Source: Myxococcales bacterium (GTDB lineage Bacteria; Myxococcota_A; Polyangia; Palsa-1104; JAEUJZ01). Taken from it: a stretch of 64,000 bases of DNA. The translations under genes were made by a program, and so were the position numbers. Below the pieces are notes generated by a model. It saw nothing but the letters and a program-made list of their open reading frames with translations, did no database searches and was not told where the DNA came from. How positions within the stretch are numbered: the stretch's first letter is position 1; each line of letters begins with the position of its first letter. The stretch covers positions 62,001-126,000 of the forward strand of contig JAEUKB010000017.1 of NCBI GenBank assembly GCA_016794365.1, written 5' to 3'. Of this stretch, positions 44,258 to 53,016 are shown in pieces.

Positions 44258-44274
44258 CAGTAGGCCCCCTTTCG

Positions 44275-45360
44275 ATGAACCGGCGACACATCCACAGCAG
44301 GTCACTCACAGCGCAACAGTCGATTTCGTGGCTGCGTCCGCTGTTTCTGTCGGTGCTGTTCGTCGTGACGCTGCCGCAGCCAGCAGTCGCGGATGTCGTG
44401 CAGACCCAGAAGCTTCCGTCGCTGTGGCAGCAGCTCGAGCAAGGGCGAACGGAAGAGCAAAAGACCCAAGCGCACAAAGCGCAGAGCCTGCGCGAGCTGT
44501 CCCAGCGTGAGTCGGAACAGTCCAAGCTCGTCGCGCAGATTGAGCAGCTCAAAGCCCAACCGTCAGGTCCGGTTCGCGATCTCCGTCTGAACGAGCTGCT
44601 GGCCCAAGCCAAAGATCGGGCCGATGAGCTGTCGCTGCGCGCTTCGTCGCTGCAAAAGATAAGTCAGCAGCTTGTGGCGCAGCAAAAGCGAAGCCTGTCG
44701 CTGGCGGATCGGCTGCTGTCGGGGGAATCGGGCGCGCTCGATTCGGCCAAGCGGCTGCTGCTTCTGCGACTGCGCGCAGAGCTAAGCGAGCAGCTCTATG
44801 CCGACGAGCCAGAGCGACTGAAGGCGCTGACGCAGTCGAGCGTGGTCCTGGGACAGAAGCAAGCAACGCTCGACGATCCGCAAGAGCTGCGCGACCGGGC
44901 CGATCTGCTGCGGGACTCTGCCGATAAGCTGCTGCGCGAGATGAAGCGCCTTTCCGACCGTCGCGAGACGCTGCAAGCTCGTCAGCGTGTCCGTCAGCGC
45001 GCGCTGTCTGTCGATGAAGATCTGTTTGCAGAGCAAGCAACCTCTCGTCGAAGCGCTGGCAACTTGGGAGGCCGCAGCGAGACAAAGTTCAACGACTCTG
45101 CTGCGGCGCCGTCGGTTGGTGGAGCCCCAGGTCCAGTCAGCGCACCAACGGATCCTGGTCCATCACCCGGCGCGCTCCGAACTGCGATGGACCCAGCGAC
45201 GCTCGATGCGCTGCTCCGCAGTGATGCAGCGGGCGATGCTGCCGCCCAAGTCGGAGCCCTGTCGAGAGCCGAAGCCGAGCTTCAGTCCTTGGCAACTCAG
45301 CTTCAGCGTCGGGCCGTTCAGCTTGAACAGCAGGCTGCGGGCATCGGCGGCAAAAAGTAA
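44275..45360 (+). CDS. Exported coiled-coil protein
   Basis: 361 residues from the ATG at 44275. A signal peptide (about 1-30, ending PAVADV) precedes a long coiled coil (about 40-230) made of heptads such as LRELSQRESEQSKLVAQIEQ. The C-terminal third is Gly/Pro/Ala-rich, ending with a second short coil. No family is recognised. It is probably a periplasmic stalk or tether, divergent from eutC and followed by a membrane-protein gene. Confidence 0.62.
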   Translation: MNRRHIHSRSLTAQQSISWLRPLFLSVLFVVTLPQPAVADVVQTQKLPSLWQQLEQGRTEEQKTQAHKAQSLRELSQRESEQSKLVAQIEQLKAQPSGPVRDLRLNELLAQAKDRADELSLRASSLQKISQQLVAQQKRSLSLADRLLSGESGALDSAKRLLLLRLRAELSEQLYADEPERLKALTQSSVVLGQKQATLDDPQELRDRADLLRDSADKLLREMKRLSDRRETLQARQRVRQRALSVDEDLFAEQATSRRSAGNLGGRSETKFNDSAAAPSVGGAPGPVSAPTDPGPSPGALRTAMDPATLDALLRSDAAGDAAAQVGALSRAEAELQSLATQLQRRAVQLEQQAAGIGGKK

Positions 45361-45451
45361 CGGCCCCGGCCTCTGCATCCGGAAAACCTAGAATCGTCCG
45401 CTTTTTCGCACACTCGCTCTCTGTTCACGGCTAAGATCTGGCCAGACTGTC

Positions 45452-46099
45452 GTGATCAAGCGGGCGGAGACAGAGTTTGGGATGCTCTGCGGGGAGCTGG
45501 TCGCCGATTTGGAGCGCTATCGGCCAGCGATTCCAGCAGAGACAAGCGAAGCGGAGGTTCTTTCGCTGCTTCAAAAGCGAACGGACCTGCGACTGGCCGA
45601 GCTATATCGAGAGTTTCGCGTCGAAGAAAGCGATGCCGATCTGTCCCAAGATGGGCAGTTTGCGCTGTATCAGCGGGAAGTGAGCGCGGTGCTTCTGCCT
45701 CGCTATGCGCGCCTGGCGAAGGTTCAGAATCAGCACGAACAAGCGCCGCGTCGGGCCTGGCAAGGCCGAGAGCTGTACAACCGCATCACGTACGTCATCG
45801 GATTCTTTCTGCTCGGTGTGTTTCTGGTGCGGGCTCCGTTCATTCCGTTGTGGGAAAAGTGGATTCCGTTTGCACTGGCGGCGCTGGCTCCGGTGCTGAG
45901 TCCGTTCCTTCCCGATCTACATGGAGCCTGGCTGGCGCAGAAGCATCAAGTGGCGCTGTTTGGACTGGCTGAAGATCTCGACAAGCTGGGACGATCGCTG
46001 CCGCTGCCTCCGGTTACGGATTCACAGTCCAGGAAGCAACTTCTGGCCGCAGCTTCGCAAGCAGCGACGACCACAGCAAGTAGAAAAGAGTCATCGTAA
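45452..46099 (+). CDS. Two-helix membrane protein, unknown function
   Basis: 215 residues with a GTG start at 45452. A soluble N-terminal helical region (1-115) precedes two membrane helices (RITYVIGFFLLGVFLVRA and IPFALAALAPVLSPFLP), then a basic, Ser/Thr/Ala-rich cytoplasmic tail. The family is not recognised. It is immediately upstream of the two SPFH genes and may belong with them. Confidence 0.6.
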   Translation: MIKRAETEFGMLCGELVADLERYRPAIPAETSEAEVLSLLQKRTDLRLAELYREFRVEESDADLSQDGQFALYQREVSAVLLPRYARLAKVQNQHEQAPRRAWQGRELYNRITYVIGFFLLGVFLVRAPFIPLWEKWIPFALAALAPVLSPFLPDLHGAWLAQKHQVALFGLAEDLDKLGRSLPLPPVTDSQSRKQLLAAASQAATTTASRKESS

Positions 46100-46115
46100 G
46101 TACTTCATATTCACA

Positions 46116-46147
46116 GAAGGAGTGATTCCTCTCCTTCTTCAGGAGTC
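46116..46147 (+). promoter_or_regulatory. Leader with mutually exclusive hairpins around the SPFH ribosome binding site
   Basis: GAAGGAG (46116-46122) can pair with CTCCTTC (46131-46137). Alternatively GATTCCT (46124-46130) can pair with AGGAGTC (46141-46147), which contains the AGGAG ribosome binding site of the ATG at 46151. The two stems cannot both form, so the leader could switch between exposing and hiding the start. Pairings are seen; switching is inferred. Confidence 0.4.
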
Positions 46148-46150
46148 CGC

Positions 46151-47182
46151 ATGGATACACTGTTTCGGGTCGTCAGGTATCTGTTCAGTAGACGCTGGTT
46201 TAGCATTCCGCTCGTCTTTTTCATCGCAGGCTGGTGGCTGTCTTCCTGTACCACGGTCTATGTCGGACCTGCGGAAGTCGGCATGCGACAGGTCTACTTT
46301 GGAAACAACTCCGGCATTCGGAAAACGCCGCTACAGACCGGAACCCATCTGGTCATTCCCAACTATGAGCGGGTTCACATCTTTCCGACCGATCTGCAAG
46401 CGCTGAACATGAGCTCATCGCCAGAGCGAACGCAGAGCGGACGGACACATGATCCAATCGTGATTCAGATTGCCGACAGCTACAAAGTCACGGTCGATGC
46501 AACGGTGTTGTATCGCATCAAAGATCCACATCGCGTCATCACCATGATTGGACCGGGCAAGATGTACGAAAGCTCGGTGGTGATTCCGACCGCAGACAAT
46601 GCGCTCCGCAAAGCGTTGGGAGAGCTGACCGCAGAGGAGTTCTATCAAGGTGACAAGCGCCTTCGTCAGACCAAGCTCGCGTCGGACATGCTGCGCGCAG
46701 AGTTTGACAGCAAAGGGATCGAGCTGGTGAAGCTGCTGATCCGACAGTTTTCCTACGACAAGGCCTATCAGCATCAGATCGAGCAGCGAAAAATCCAAGA
46801 TCAGATGGTCTTTAAAAACCGTGCAGAGAGTGCAGCAGCGCGTGAAGACGCACGCAAGCGCGAGATCATTTCGATGGGACAAGCAGCAGTGCAAGTCGAG
46901 CGCGAAAAGGGAGCGCGTGATGTCGCACAGCTTCTATCGGATGCCAATCTGTATCAGCGCACCAAAGCGGCGGAAGGAGATTTGCTGGTCAAGAGCGCGC
47001 AAGCCCAAGGGACCGAGCTGGAAAATCACGCGCTCGAAGGTGCAGGAGCGCAAGCGATGGTGGGACAAAAGCTTGCGGATCTGATGAAAGGAGTCCGCGT
47101 GATCATCGTTCCATCGACGGGACAAGGCAGCACAAACCCACTCAACATCAGCGATCTGCTCCGGCAGTTTGAGGTGAAGTAA
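46151..47182 (+). CDS. SPFH/band-7 membrane protein 1
   Basis: 343 residues. One N-terminal membrane segment (about 18-35) contains a possible lipobox (LSSC). The SPFH domain (about 40-215) shows VGMRQVYFGNNSG, DSYKVTVDATVLYRI, ELTAEEFYQGDKR and GIELVKLLIRQFSYDKAY. A long coiled coil (about 215-310) follows. Band-7 proteins build ring- or vault-like membrane assemblies and scaffold proteases or lipids. Its stop overlaps the next start (TAATG), so the two paralogues are made in concert. Confidence 0.82.
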   Translation: MDTLFRVVRYLFSRRWFSIPLVFFIAGWWLSSCTTVYVGPAEVGMRQVYFGNNSGIRKTPLQTGTHLVIPNYERVHIFPTDLQALNMSSSPERTQSGRTHDPIVIQIADSYKVTVDATVLYRIKDPHRVITMIGPGKMYESSVVIPTADNALRKALGELTAEEFYQGDKRLRQTKLASDMLRAEFDSKGIELVKLLIRQFSYDKAYQHQIEQRKIQDQMVFKNRAESAAAREDARKREIISMGQAAVQVEREKGARDVAQLLSDANLYQRTKAAEGDLLVKSAQAQGTELENHALEGAGAQAMVGQKLADLMKGVRVIIVPSTGQGSTNPLNISDLLRQFEVK

Positions 47183-48249
47183 TGCGCAATCAGGAAGCGT
47201 TCAAGAGTCCTTCTGTGCGCATGTTGGGAGTCCTGTGCGCGCTGCTGATGACAAGTGGACTGGGCGGCTGTAGTACGTTTTCGACCGAGAGTACCGAGGT
47301 CGGCGTTCGCACCAGCAAGATCTTCGGCGCAGGCATTGAGCCACATGTGTACGAGCCCGGTGCAACCTATGTCTTTTTTCCGTTTCTATCGGACTGGGCG
47401 ACGTTTGACATCACGATCCAAAAGCTGGAGATGGCCAAGAACAAAGAGCGCAACGATGACAGAGCCGATGATCCGGTTCTGTTAAAAACCACCGATGGAA
47501 ACGACATCAGCATTGATGTGACGGTGACATGGCAGATTGATCGACTCAAGGCACCGCAGATTCTGGCGCGTGGCGGAAAGAGCACCGCGATCATCAAGGA
47601 AGAGCTGGTTCGTCCTGCGTGTCGGGCTTATGTGCGCGATGCGTTCAATGAGCTGCATTCTGAGGAGTTTTTCGATCGCAAGCGACTGCTTGAAAAAGCC
47701 AGCAAAGCGAAGGCAAAGCTCAATGAGGAGCTGAACGCAGAAGGAGTCCTGATTCTGGAAGTGATGCCCGGAGAACAGCGCTTCAATCCAGAGTACGAGC
47801 GCGTGATTCACGACCGCAAGATCGCAGAACAGAATGCCGAACGATTAAAGAGCGAAGCCCAGGCAGCGGAAGCGGAACAGACCCGGCAGCTAGAGAAAGC
47901 TCGCGGTGACGTACAAGCGCAGATTGCCGAGGCCAAAGGTCGTGTAGAGAGGATCCGAATCGCAGCAGAGCGCGGCCTGTATGAAAACGAGCGAGTCGCC
48001 AAAGCCATCTTGGTAGAAGCCTCTGCAAAAGCCAAAGCGATCGAAAAACAGAACAAGGCAATGTCGGGTGCAGGTGGTCGAACGGCGGTAAAGCTCCGCA
48101 TCGCAGACGCACTCGCAGGAAAGCCGATCTTGATCGTTCCTGCGGCCAGTGGAGCCAACATTCAAAAGCTCGATATGACTCGCATTGTGGATGCGGTCAT
48201 GGCCAGAGAAGCGACATCTACCACGTCGAGCAGCCACGATTCCGAATAA
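47182..48249 (+). CDS. SPFH/band-7 lipoprotein 2
   Basis: 355 residues with lipobox (SGLGGC, near residue 28), SPFH core (GNDISIDVTVTWQIDRLKAP, FNELHSEEFFDRKRLLEKAS) and a coiled coil from about 210. It is a diverged paralogue of the preceding protein, and the pair probably co-assembles, as prohibitin-type pairs (HflK-HflC) do. There is no adjacent FtsH gene. The start overlaps the previous stop. Confidence 0.82.
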   Translation: MRNQEAFKSPSVRMLGVLCALLMTSGLGGCSTFSTESTEVGVRTSKIFGAGIEPHVYEPGATYVFFPFLSDWATFDITIQKLEMAKNKERNDDRADDPVLLKTTDGNDISIDVTVTWQIDRLKAPQILARGGKSTAIIKEELVRPACRAYVRDAFNELHSEEFFDRKRLLEKASKAKAKLNEELNAEGVLILEVMPGEQRFNPEYERVIHDRKIAEQNAERLKSEAQAAEAEQTRQLEKARGDVQAQIAEAKGRVERIRIAAERGLYENERVAKAILVEASAKAKAIEKQNKAMSGAGGRTAVKLRIADALAGKPILIVPAASGANIQKLDMTRIVDAVMAREATSTTSSSHDSE

Positions 48250-48307
48250 GCCAGCCGGAAGCCTGCGCCGTGCGCGACAACAGCGCTGCCGAACGCGCGC
48301 AAAACGT

Positions 48308-49552
48308 GTGAAGATAGCGATCGTGTCACCGAGTCAACCTGAGCTTGTGTCGAAGCTGCCTCCGTTCGGTCAGCGCCTCCGTCGCATCCTCACGATGTCG
48401 CTGGAAGGCTTTTGGCAGGATCGCTGCTCGTTATCGGCGTCGTCTCTGTCCTATCAGACTGCGCTGGCGCTGGTTCCGCTGATTGCGATCGCACTGGCGT
48501 TGCTAAAGTACTCGGGACAGCTTGAAGATGGATCGCGGCTTCTGTCCGTGATGGTGCAGCAGGTGTTTCCGTCTTCTCAGGAAGCGCAAGCCGAGGTGGT
48601 GGGTCGTCTTTCGACGTTTTCCCAGAACTTCACCGCAGGCGGACTGGGAAGCTTCGGTATCGTCGCTGCGCTCGGTGTGGGATTCTTCCTGTTCCTATCG
48701 GTAGAGTCGATCTGGAATCACATCTGGGAATCGCATCGCGAGCGGACATACATCGAGCGATTCCTTCTGTTTTACACGGGCATCACGCTGATTCCGTTTG
48801 TGGTGACGCTGTCCTTTGTGCAAACGGAAAAGCTGTGGGGAGGCTTCGCGGTGTTTCTGCCGTATCTGTCTCCGCTGCTGACGATGGTGATGCTGTCATT
48901 GGCCAATCGCTTGATTCCTACGCTGCGTGTGTCCTGGCAAGCAGCAGCAGCAGGTGGCGCAACAGCCGCGATTCTGCTGGAGATCAGCAAGTCTGGACTT
49001 GGTCGATATCTGTCCTGGGTTGCGACGAGCTACAAGTCGATCTACGGAGCGTTGGGAGTCCTTCCGCTGTTCCTGCTTTCGATCTATCTGTGGTGGCTGA
49101 TTGTGCTGTGGGGCGTCGAGGTCTCTCGCGCTGTGCAGCGTCTCCCGTGGCAGCTCAAGTTCAATGAGTCTGGCTCTGCGCGTGATTCCCATCTGACGAT
49201 CAGCGGACCTTTGGCTGCGCGGCTCCTGACCGATGTTGCACGGCAGTTCAAAAGTGGCGACAAGTACCTTCCGGTGGATGAGCTGACGCAGCGTCACGGA
49301 CTCCCAGAGAGCGTCGCGCGCAAGATTCTGTCGCGTCTGGCCAAGCACAACCTGGTGGTCGAACACGAAGATGGCTATCTGCTGGCGCGGCCTCCTGAGT
49401 CGATTCGGATCGCAGAAGTGCTGCATCTGTTTCAGCCCACGCAGTATCAGCACTCTGAATCAGAGCCGGATCAGCTCGATCAAGTGCTGGCCAAGCTAGA
49501 AAAACAGCAGCAGCAGACGCTGGGAGAGACGACGTTCGCGAGCCTGCTTTGA
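48308..49552 (+). CDS. YihY/BrkB family membrane protein
   Basis: 414 residues from GTG at 48308 (a second GTG at 48323 is equally possible). Six membrane helices with the family pattern: SASSLSYQTALALVPLIAIAL, YIERFLLFYTGITLIPFV, TSYKSIYGALGVLPLFLL. A C-terminal winged-helix-like region (KYLPVDELTQRHGLPES, ARKILSRLAKHNLVVEHEDGY) follows, often found in this family. Function is not settled: the family was once thought to be RNase BN. It starts 59 bp after the SPFH pair on the same strand, probably cotranscribed. Confidence 0.85.
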   Translation: MKIAIVSPSQPELVSKLPPFGQRLRRILTMSLEGFWQDRCSLSASSLSYQTALALVPLIAIALALLKYSGQLEDGSRLLSVMVQQVFPSSQEAQAEVVGRLSTFSQNFTAGGLGSFGIVAALGVGFFLFLSVESIWNHIWESHRERTYIERFLLFYTGITLIPFVVTLSFVQTEKLWGGFAVFLPYLSPLLTMVMLSLANRLIPTLRVSWQAAAAGGATAAILLEISKSGLGRYLSWVATSYKSIYGALGVLPLFLLSIYLWWLIVLWGVEVSRAVQRLPWQLKFNESGSARDSHLTISGPLAARLLTDVARQFKSGDKYLPVDELTQRHGLPESVARKILSRLAKHNLVVEHEDGYLLARPPESIRIAEVLHLFQPTQYQHSESEPDQLDQVLAKLEKQQQQTLGETTFASLL

Positions 49553-49563
49553 GTGCAGCCAAA

Positions 49564-49607
49564 GCGTTACCAGAATGCCAACAGAGCGTTAACAGAGTGC
49601 CAACAGA
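49564..49607. repeat. 22-bp tandem repeat between convergent genes
   Basis: Two adjacent 22-bp units (49564-49585 and 49586-49607) read GCGTTA(A/C)CAGA(A/G)TGCCAACAGA. The last TGCCAACA can pair with TGTTTGGCA just beyond, inside the 3' end of the MbnH gene, so this may serve as a terminator hairpin for one or both genes. Confidence 0.8.
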
Positions 49608-50768
49608 TCACTGTTTGGCAAACGGATCCGACAGCGCGGGATTTTGCAAAAAGCTTGGATCGGTGAGCGCGTGTAGGAACTCGATCACATCTGCGCGCTC
49701 ACTCGGGCTAAGCGAAAACGGACGGACAAACAGGCTCTTGTTGGGATGAAGTACACCATCGCCAGCGTTTGGACCCTCTGTGACATTTCGTCCGCCGCGT
49801 GCGTAATGATCCAGCACATCTTCCAGCGTTGCGACGCTTCCGTCATGCATGTACGGAGCGGTCACAGCAATGTTGCGCAGCGTGGGTGCGCGGAATCGAC
49901 CACGATCGCGATCCTTTCCGGTTAGCTCATACAGACCTTGATTTCCCGTCGGATACGCGCCAGTTCCTGCGATGTTATACAGCCCAGTTACGTGGTAGTT
50001 GGTTTCATCAAAGGTAGAGCGCTCTGATGTCGTTGCATCCGAAAAGTTGAAGCCGCCATGACAGTGAAAGCACTCCAACCGCTCGGAAAAAAACAGATCC
50101 ATTCCACGCTTGGCTGCATCAGACATCGCGCCAGGTTCGTTGCCGTAGATGAATCGATCGTACGCAGAGCGACCCGAGATGAGCGTTCTTTCAAAGCTCG
50201 CCAGTGCCTTGGTGATGTTCGTCAAAGAGATCGGACGCGGCTCATCAGGAAACGCACGCGCAAACAGCTCTGGATAGCGCGCATCCGACGACAAGCGATC
50301 CAGTAACTCTTGCTCTTTTCCGCTAAGTCCCAGCTCCACCGGACGCTCTCCGAACATGGGTCCAAGCGCTTGTTCTTCCAGCGTCCGCAAAAGCGGATTG
50401 GCCCACGTCAGCGCAGAGACATACGCCACATTCGTCAGGCCCATGGCCGAGCGTGGATGGATCTGTCCGGTCGATCCCACAGAGCGAGCAAGTCCGTCGG
50501 TAAATCCCAGCTCTTGCTTGTGGCAAGATGCGCAGGACTGCGTGCCGTTGCCGGACATTCTCTTGTCGTAAAACAGCCGTCTGCCCAGCTCGATCTTGAC
50601 CTTGCTCTGTGGGTTTTGTGTAGGCACAAGCGGTGCTGGGAATCCTTTGGGGAGAGACTCCTCTGCGACCGCTTCCGCTGGAACATCCGTCGGTACGCAG
50701 CCAACGTACAAGCTGCCAAGCAGGCTACACAACAGGCCACACAGATGAAGCGATCGAGTTCTGTTCAT
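49608..50768 (-). CDS. mbnH: Di-heme cytochrome c peroxidase-like MbnH
   Basis: 386 residues with a lipoprotein signal (LGSLYVGC). Two heme-binding motifs, CASCHKQ and CFHCHGG, and the MauG/CCP layout (RRLFYDKRMSGNG, RAPTLRNIAVTAPYMHDGSVATLEDVLDHYARGG) are seen. The gene directly follows mbnP (6 bp gap). In known pairs MbnH oxidises a tryptophan of MbnP to kynurenine so that MbnP binds copper. I assign the name from this pairing. Periplasmic or outer-membrane anchored. Confidence 0.83.
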   Translation of the reverse strand: MNRTRSLHLCGLLCSLLGSLYVGCVPTDVPAEAVAEESLPKGFPAPLVPTQNPQSKVKIELGRRLFYDKRMSGNGTQSCASCHKQELGFTDGLARSVGSTGQIHPRSAMGLTNVAYVSALTWANPLLRTLEEQALGPMFGERPVELGLSGKEQELLDRLSSDARYPELFARAFPDEPRPISLTNITKALASFERTLISGRSAYDRFIYGNEPGAMSDAAKRGMDLFFSERLECFHCHGGFNFSDATTSERSTFDETNYHVTGLYNIAGTGAYPTGNQGLYELTGKDRDRGRFRAPTLRNIAVTAPYMHDGSVATLEDVLDHYARGGRNVTEGPNAGDGVLHPNKSLFVRPFSLSPSERADVIEFLHALTDPSFLQNPALSDPFAKQ

Positions 50769-50774
50769 GATCCG

Positions 50775-51695
50775 CTATGGTCCTACGCGAAAGATCTTTT
50801 GCGCGACGGAAGGACTGCTTCCGTAGGGAAGTCCCAGCGCAGAAAATAGGGGCGCACAGTCCGCATTGCCAGGTCCAGACATACACTCTGTTCCCTTGGT
50901 CTGCATAAGGTCTGACTCCGCCAGCAGCGTCGCTACATCCAGCACAATCTTGGACGATGAGGGATCGAATCCTGTCAGCGAAACCTCAGGTCGGTTCGGA
51001 CTCTGGCAGCTTATCACTGCACCCGTTCCGTCTTTTTGACAGCCAGTGCTTCCCAAGTGAACGACCAGACCCGCGCTGCCAGTCACTTCCCCTTCCAGAC
51101 GCAAAAACTTATAGCCAGACTGCCACGACCAGAACATCGAGCTGAGATTGAGCGGCGACTCTGCCTTGGTCACATCCGCGTGGTTGAGCGCAAACGGAAC
51201 GCCCAAACGGAATCGCAGTCCTTGCCACTTGTTACTACCAGCCGGGATGGTTCCGCGTACTACAGTGTTCAGTTCTGTCGTTCCTGTACACGCTCCGCTC
51301 TTGTCTTCAAAGTCCAGCAGCGCAACGCGCTGGTTCTGCCACTTGTTATCTACTGTGAGCGTCAGCGGAACCTCGGTTCCTTGCTGCTCCACAAGCCGCA
51401 CATCGTGAACATAGAAGCGAAGATCGGACAGCTCCAGCGTCGCAGAACCGCTCTTTCCTAAGCCACTATACTTTTGTCCACAGCGCGCTTCCTTTTGACC
51501 TAGCTGCGCTGCGAACGACAGCACCACGGACTGCGTCTGCGCAGAGGAGAGATCCGCAGTTGCCATGTCTCCATCATGATGATGCTCATGCGTATCGGCA
51601 TCATCGCTGTTGCCATGTTCCGACGGAGAGTGTTCACAACCAACAGGAAGCAGACACAGTCCGCTCACAAGCAGAGATAGAAAAGGAATCTTCAC
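50775..51695 (-). CDS. mbnP: MbnP copper-binding protein of the metallo-mystery pair
   Basis: 306 residues; GTG start with AAGGAG 8 nt upstream. Lipobox (LLPVGC). A His-rich stretch near residues 35-43 (DADTHEHHHDGD) follows. The four-Cys pattern typical of the family is visible (RCGQKYSG, SGACTG, TGCQKDGTGAVISCQ, TECMSGPGNADC), as are LSDLRFYVHDVRLV and MFWSWQSGYKFLRLEGEV with candidate Trp residues for kynurenine. Binds copper with its MbnH partner. Upstream sits a third lipoprotein gene. Confidence 0.85.
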   Translation of the reverse strand: MKIPFLSLLVSGLCLLPVGCEHSPSEHGNSDDADTHEHHHDGDMATADLSSAQTQSVVLSFAAQLGQKEARCGQKYSGLGKSGSATLELSDLRFYVHDVRLVEQQGTEVPLTLTVDNKWQNQRVALLDFEDKSGACTGTTELNTVVRGTIPAGSNKWQGLRFRLGVPFALNHADVTKAESPLNLSSMFWSWQSGYKFLRLEGEVTGSAGLVVHLGSTGCQKDGTGAVISCQSPNRPEVSLTGFDPSSSKIVLDVATLLAESDLMQTKGTECMSGPGNADCAPLFSALGLPYGSSPSVAQKIFRVGP

Positions 51696-51793
51696 GGCGT
51701 GGCTCCTTACGAGAAGTTAGGTTCAACATCGCAACGCTAGTCAAGGACTACGTGCATGAACATGTGACAAGTTGTCGCAGCGAGAGCAGCTCA

Positions 51794-51849
51794 GCCAGCG
51801 ACAAGCTACTTGGCCAGCGACAAGCTACTTGGCCAGCGACAAGCTATTT
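51794..51849. repeat. 19-bp tandem repeats in the mbnP leader
   Basis: Three copies of CCAGCGACAAGCTA(C/T)TTGG-type units begin at 51794, 51813 and 51832; the third is cut short. They start just inside the end of the 191-residue lipoprotein gene and occupy part of the 148-bp gap before mbnP. Could shape mRNA stability or bind a regulator. Confidence 0.85.
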
Positions 51850-52419
51850 GATCGATACGGAAAGAGGTGCAGAACGGAACGGTCCAGAGACGATCTCGTT
51901 TTTTTGGAAGTGACTCCGATACAGCGTCACCGTCAGCGTCTTTCCGGTCCAGGTTCGCCAGGTTGCCAGCGGAATCCCCGCAAACTGTCGCGTGGTCAGC
52001 ACCCGATAGACATCCGATCCATCAATACGCACATGCAGATCGAACACCGTTCCGGTCACCTCGGGCAGATGCAGCGGAGAAAGTCCGCCATGATGCTGCG
52101 GCTGATACTGAGGACAAGTGACGTTGCCATCACGCTGTCCTGCACTGCTCTTGCTTGGCGCAAAGCGAAACACCGCTGCGATATCACTCGCCAGGAATGC
52201 ATCGCTTGTTGGCTCTGTAAAAATCGGCGCTTGCTCTGGATCCACCTGCGCAGAAGCACTTTTCAGTGCGTTATCTAGTGTGATCCAGTTTTCGTCGCTG
52301 GCACAGCCTTCATAGCTTGGCTCTGGGCCCTTTGCGGACAAGTCATCACACTGACAAAGGAAGAGCCAAGGAAAGGTCAAAAGGAGTGCGTGTAAGCGAC
52401 TCCTGTTCAAGGTCTTCAT
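51844..52419 (-). CDS. Lipoprotein of the mbnPH operon
   Basis: 191 residues, lipobox FLCQC. No family recognised. It lies between the regA-like gene and mbnP on the same strand. Cys residues at GCASDE and TCPQYQPQ and a His pair (QHHGG) may bind metal. The ribosome binding site AGGAG lies 12 nt upstream. By position a third part of the copper system. Confidence 0.65.
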   Translation of the reverse strand: MKTLNRSRLHALLLTFPWLFLCQCDDLSAKGPEPSYEGCASDENWITLDNALKSASAQVDPEQAPIFTEPTSDAFLASDIAAVFRFAPSKSSAGQRDGNVTCPQYQPQHHGGLSPLHLPEVTGTVFDLHVRIDGSDVYRVLTTRQFAGIPLATWRTWTGKTLTVTLYRSHFQKNEIVSGPFRSAPLSVSIK

Positions 52420-52434
52420 GGTGAACAGAGACTC

Positions 52435-53016
52435 CTATTTTCCGGGTGGATACTTGCTTAGCTTGCGCTGAAGAGAGCGACGATGCAGTCCCAACCGACG
52501 TGCCGCTTCCGAGATGTTTCCGCCACTTTCAGACAGCGCCCGCTGAATGTGTTCCCACTCTGCTTTGGCCAAAGAAGGAATCTGTACGTCTCCAGAGGTG
52601 GTGGTCAGCGGTGGCTGTCCCGCTCGGGCAAACGCAGCGATCAGCTCATCCGCATCGGTTGGCTTGGTGACATACTGAAGTGCTCCCAAACGAACTGCAT
52701 CGACGGCAGTTGCAATGCTTCCGTATCCGGTCAGGACCACAATCCGAGTGCCCGCATCCAGCAGAGCCAGATCCCGAACCAGCTCCAGTCCTGATCGACC
52801 GGGCATCTTCAGATCCACGACCGCCAGCTCGGGAGGCTCTGCTTTCGCAAGGACCATCGCAGCGTCATATCCATCGGCTGTGCGGACTCCGTACCCGCGC
52901 TCACGCAGCGCACGCGCCATCCGTTCACGGAGTCGATCATCATCATCAACGAGCAGCACAGTCTGCGAATCAAGCAGCGCGAGCGCACCCGATTCTGGCC
53001 TACTGACTCCGCTCAT
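52435..53016 (-). CDS. RegA/PrrA/ActR-type response regulator
   Basis: 193 residues. A receiver domain (about 15-130) has VLLVDDDDRLRER, the phospho-acceptor Asp in AVVDLKMPGRSG, VLTGYGS and YVTKPTDADE with the conserved Lys. The C-terminal 45 residues are a Fis-type HTH (GNISEAARRLGLHRRSLQRKL), the hallmark of RegA/PrrA. There is no AAA domain, so it works with sigma-70 promoters. Its start overlaps the sensor kinase stop by 4 bp, so the pair is co-translated and probably controls the downstream mbnPH genes. Confidence 0.9.
   Translation of the reverse strand: MSGVSRPESGALALLDSQTVLLVDDDDRLRERMARALRERGYGVRTADGYDAAMVLAKAEPPELAVVDLKMPGRSGLELVRDLALLDAGTRIVVLTGYGSIATAVDAVRLGALQYVTKPTDADELIAAFARAGQPPLTTTSGDVQIPSLAKAEWEHIQRALSESGGNISEAARRLGLHRRSLQRKLSKYPPGK

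Noticed and set aside
44142..44274. Cobalamin riboswitch upstream of eutC
   Set aside because: The region is too short and lacks the B12-box pattern; only two simple palindromes are seen.
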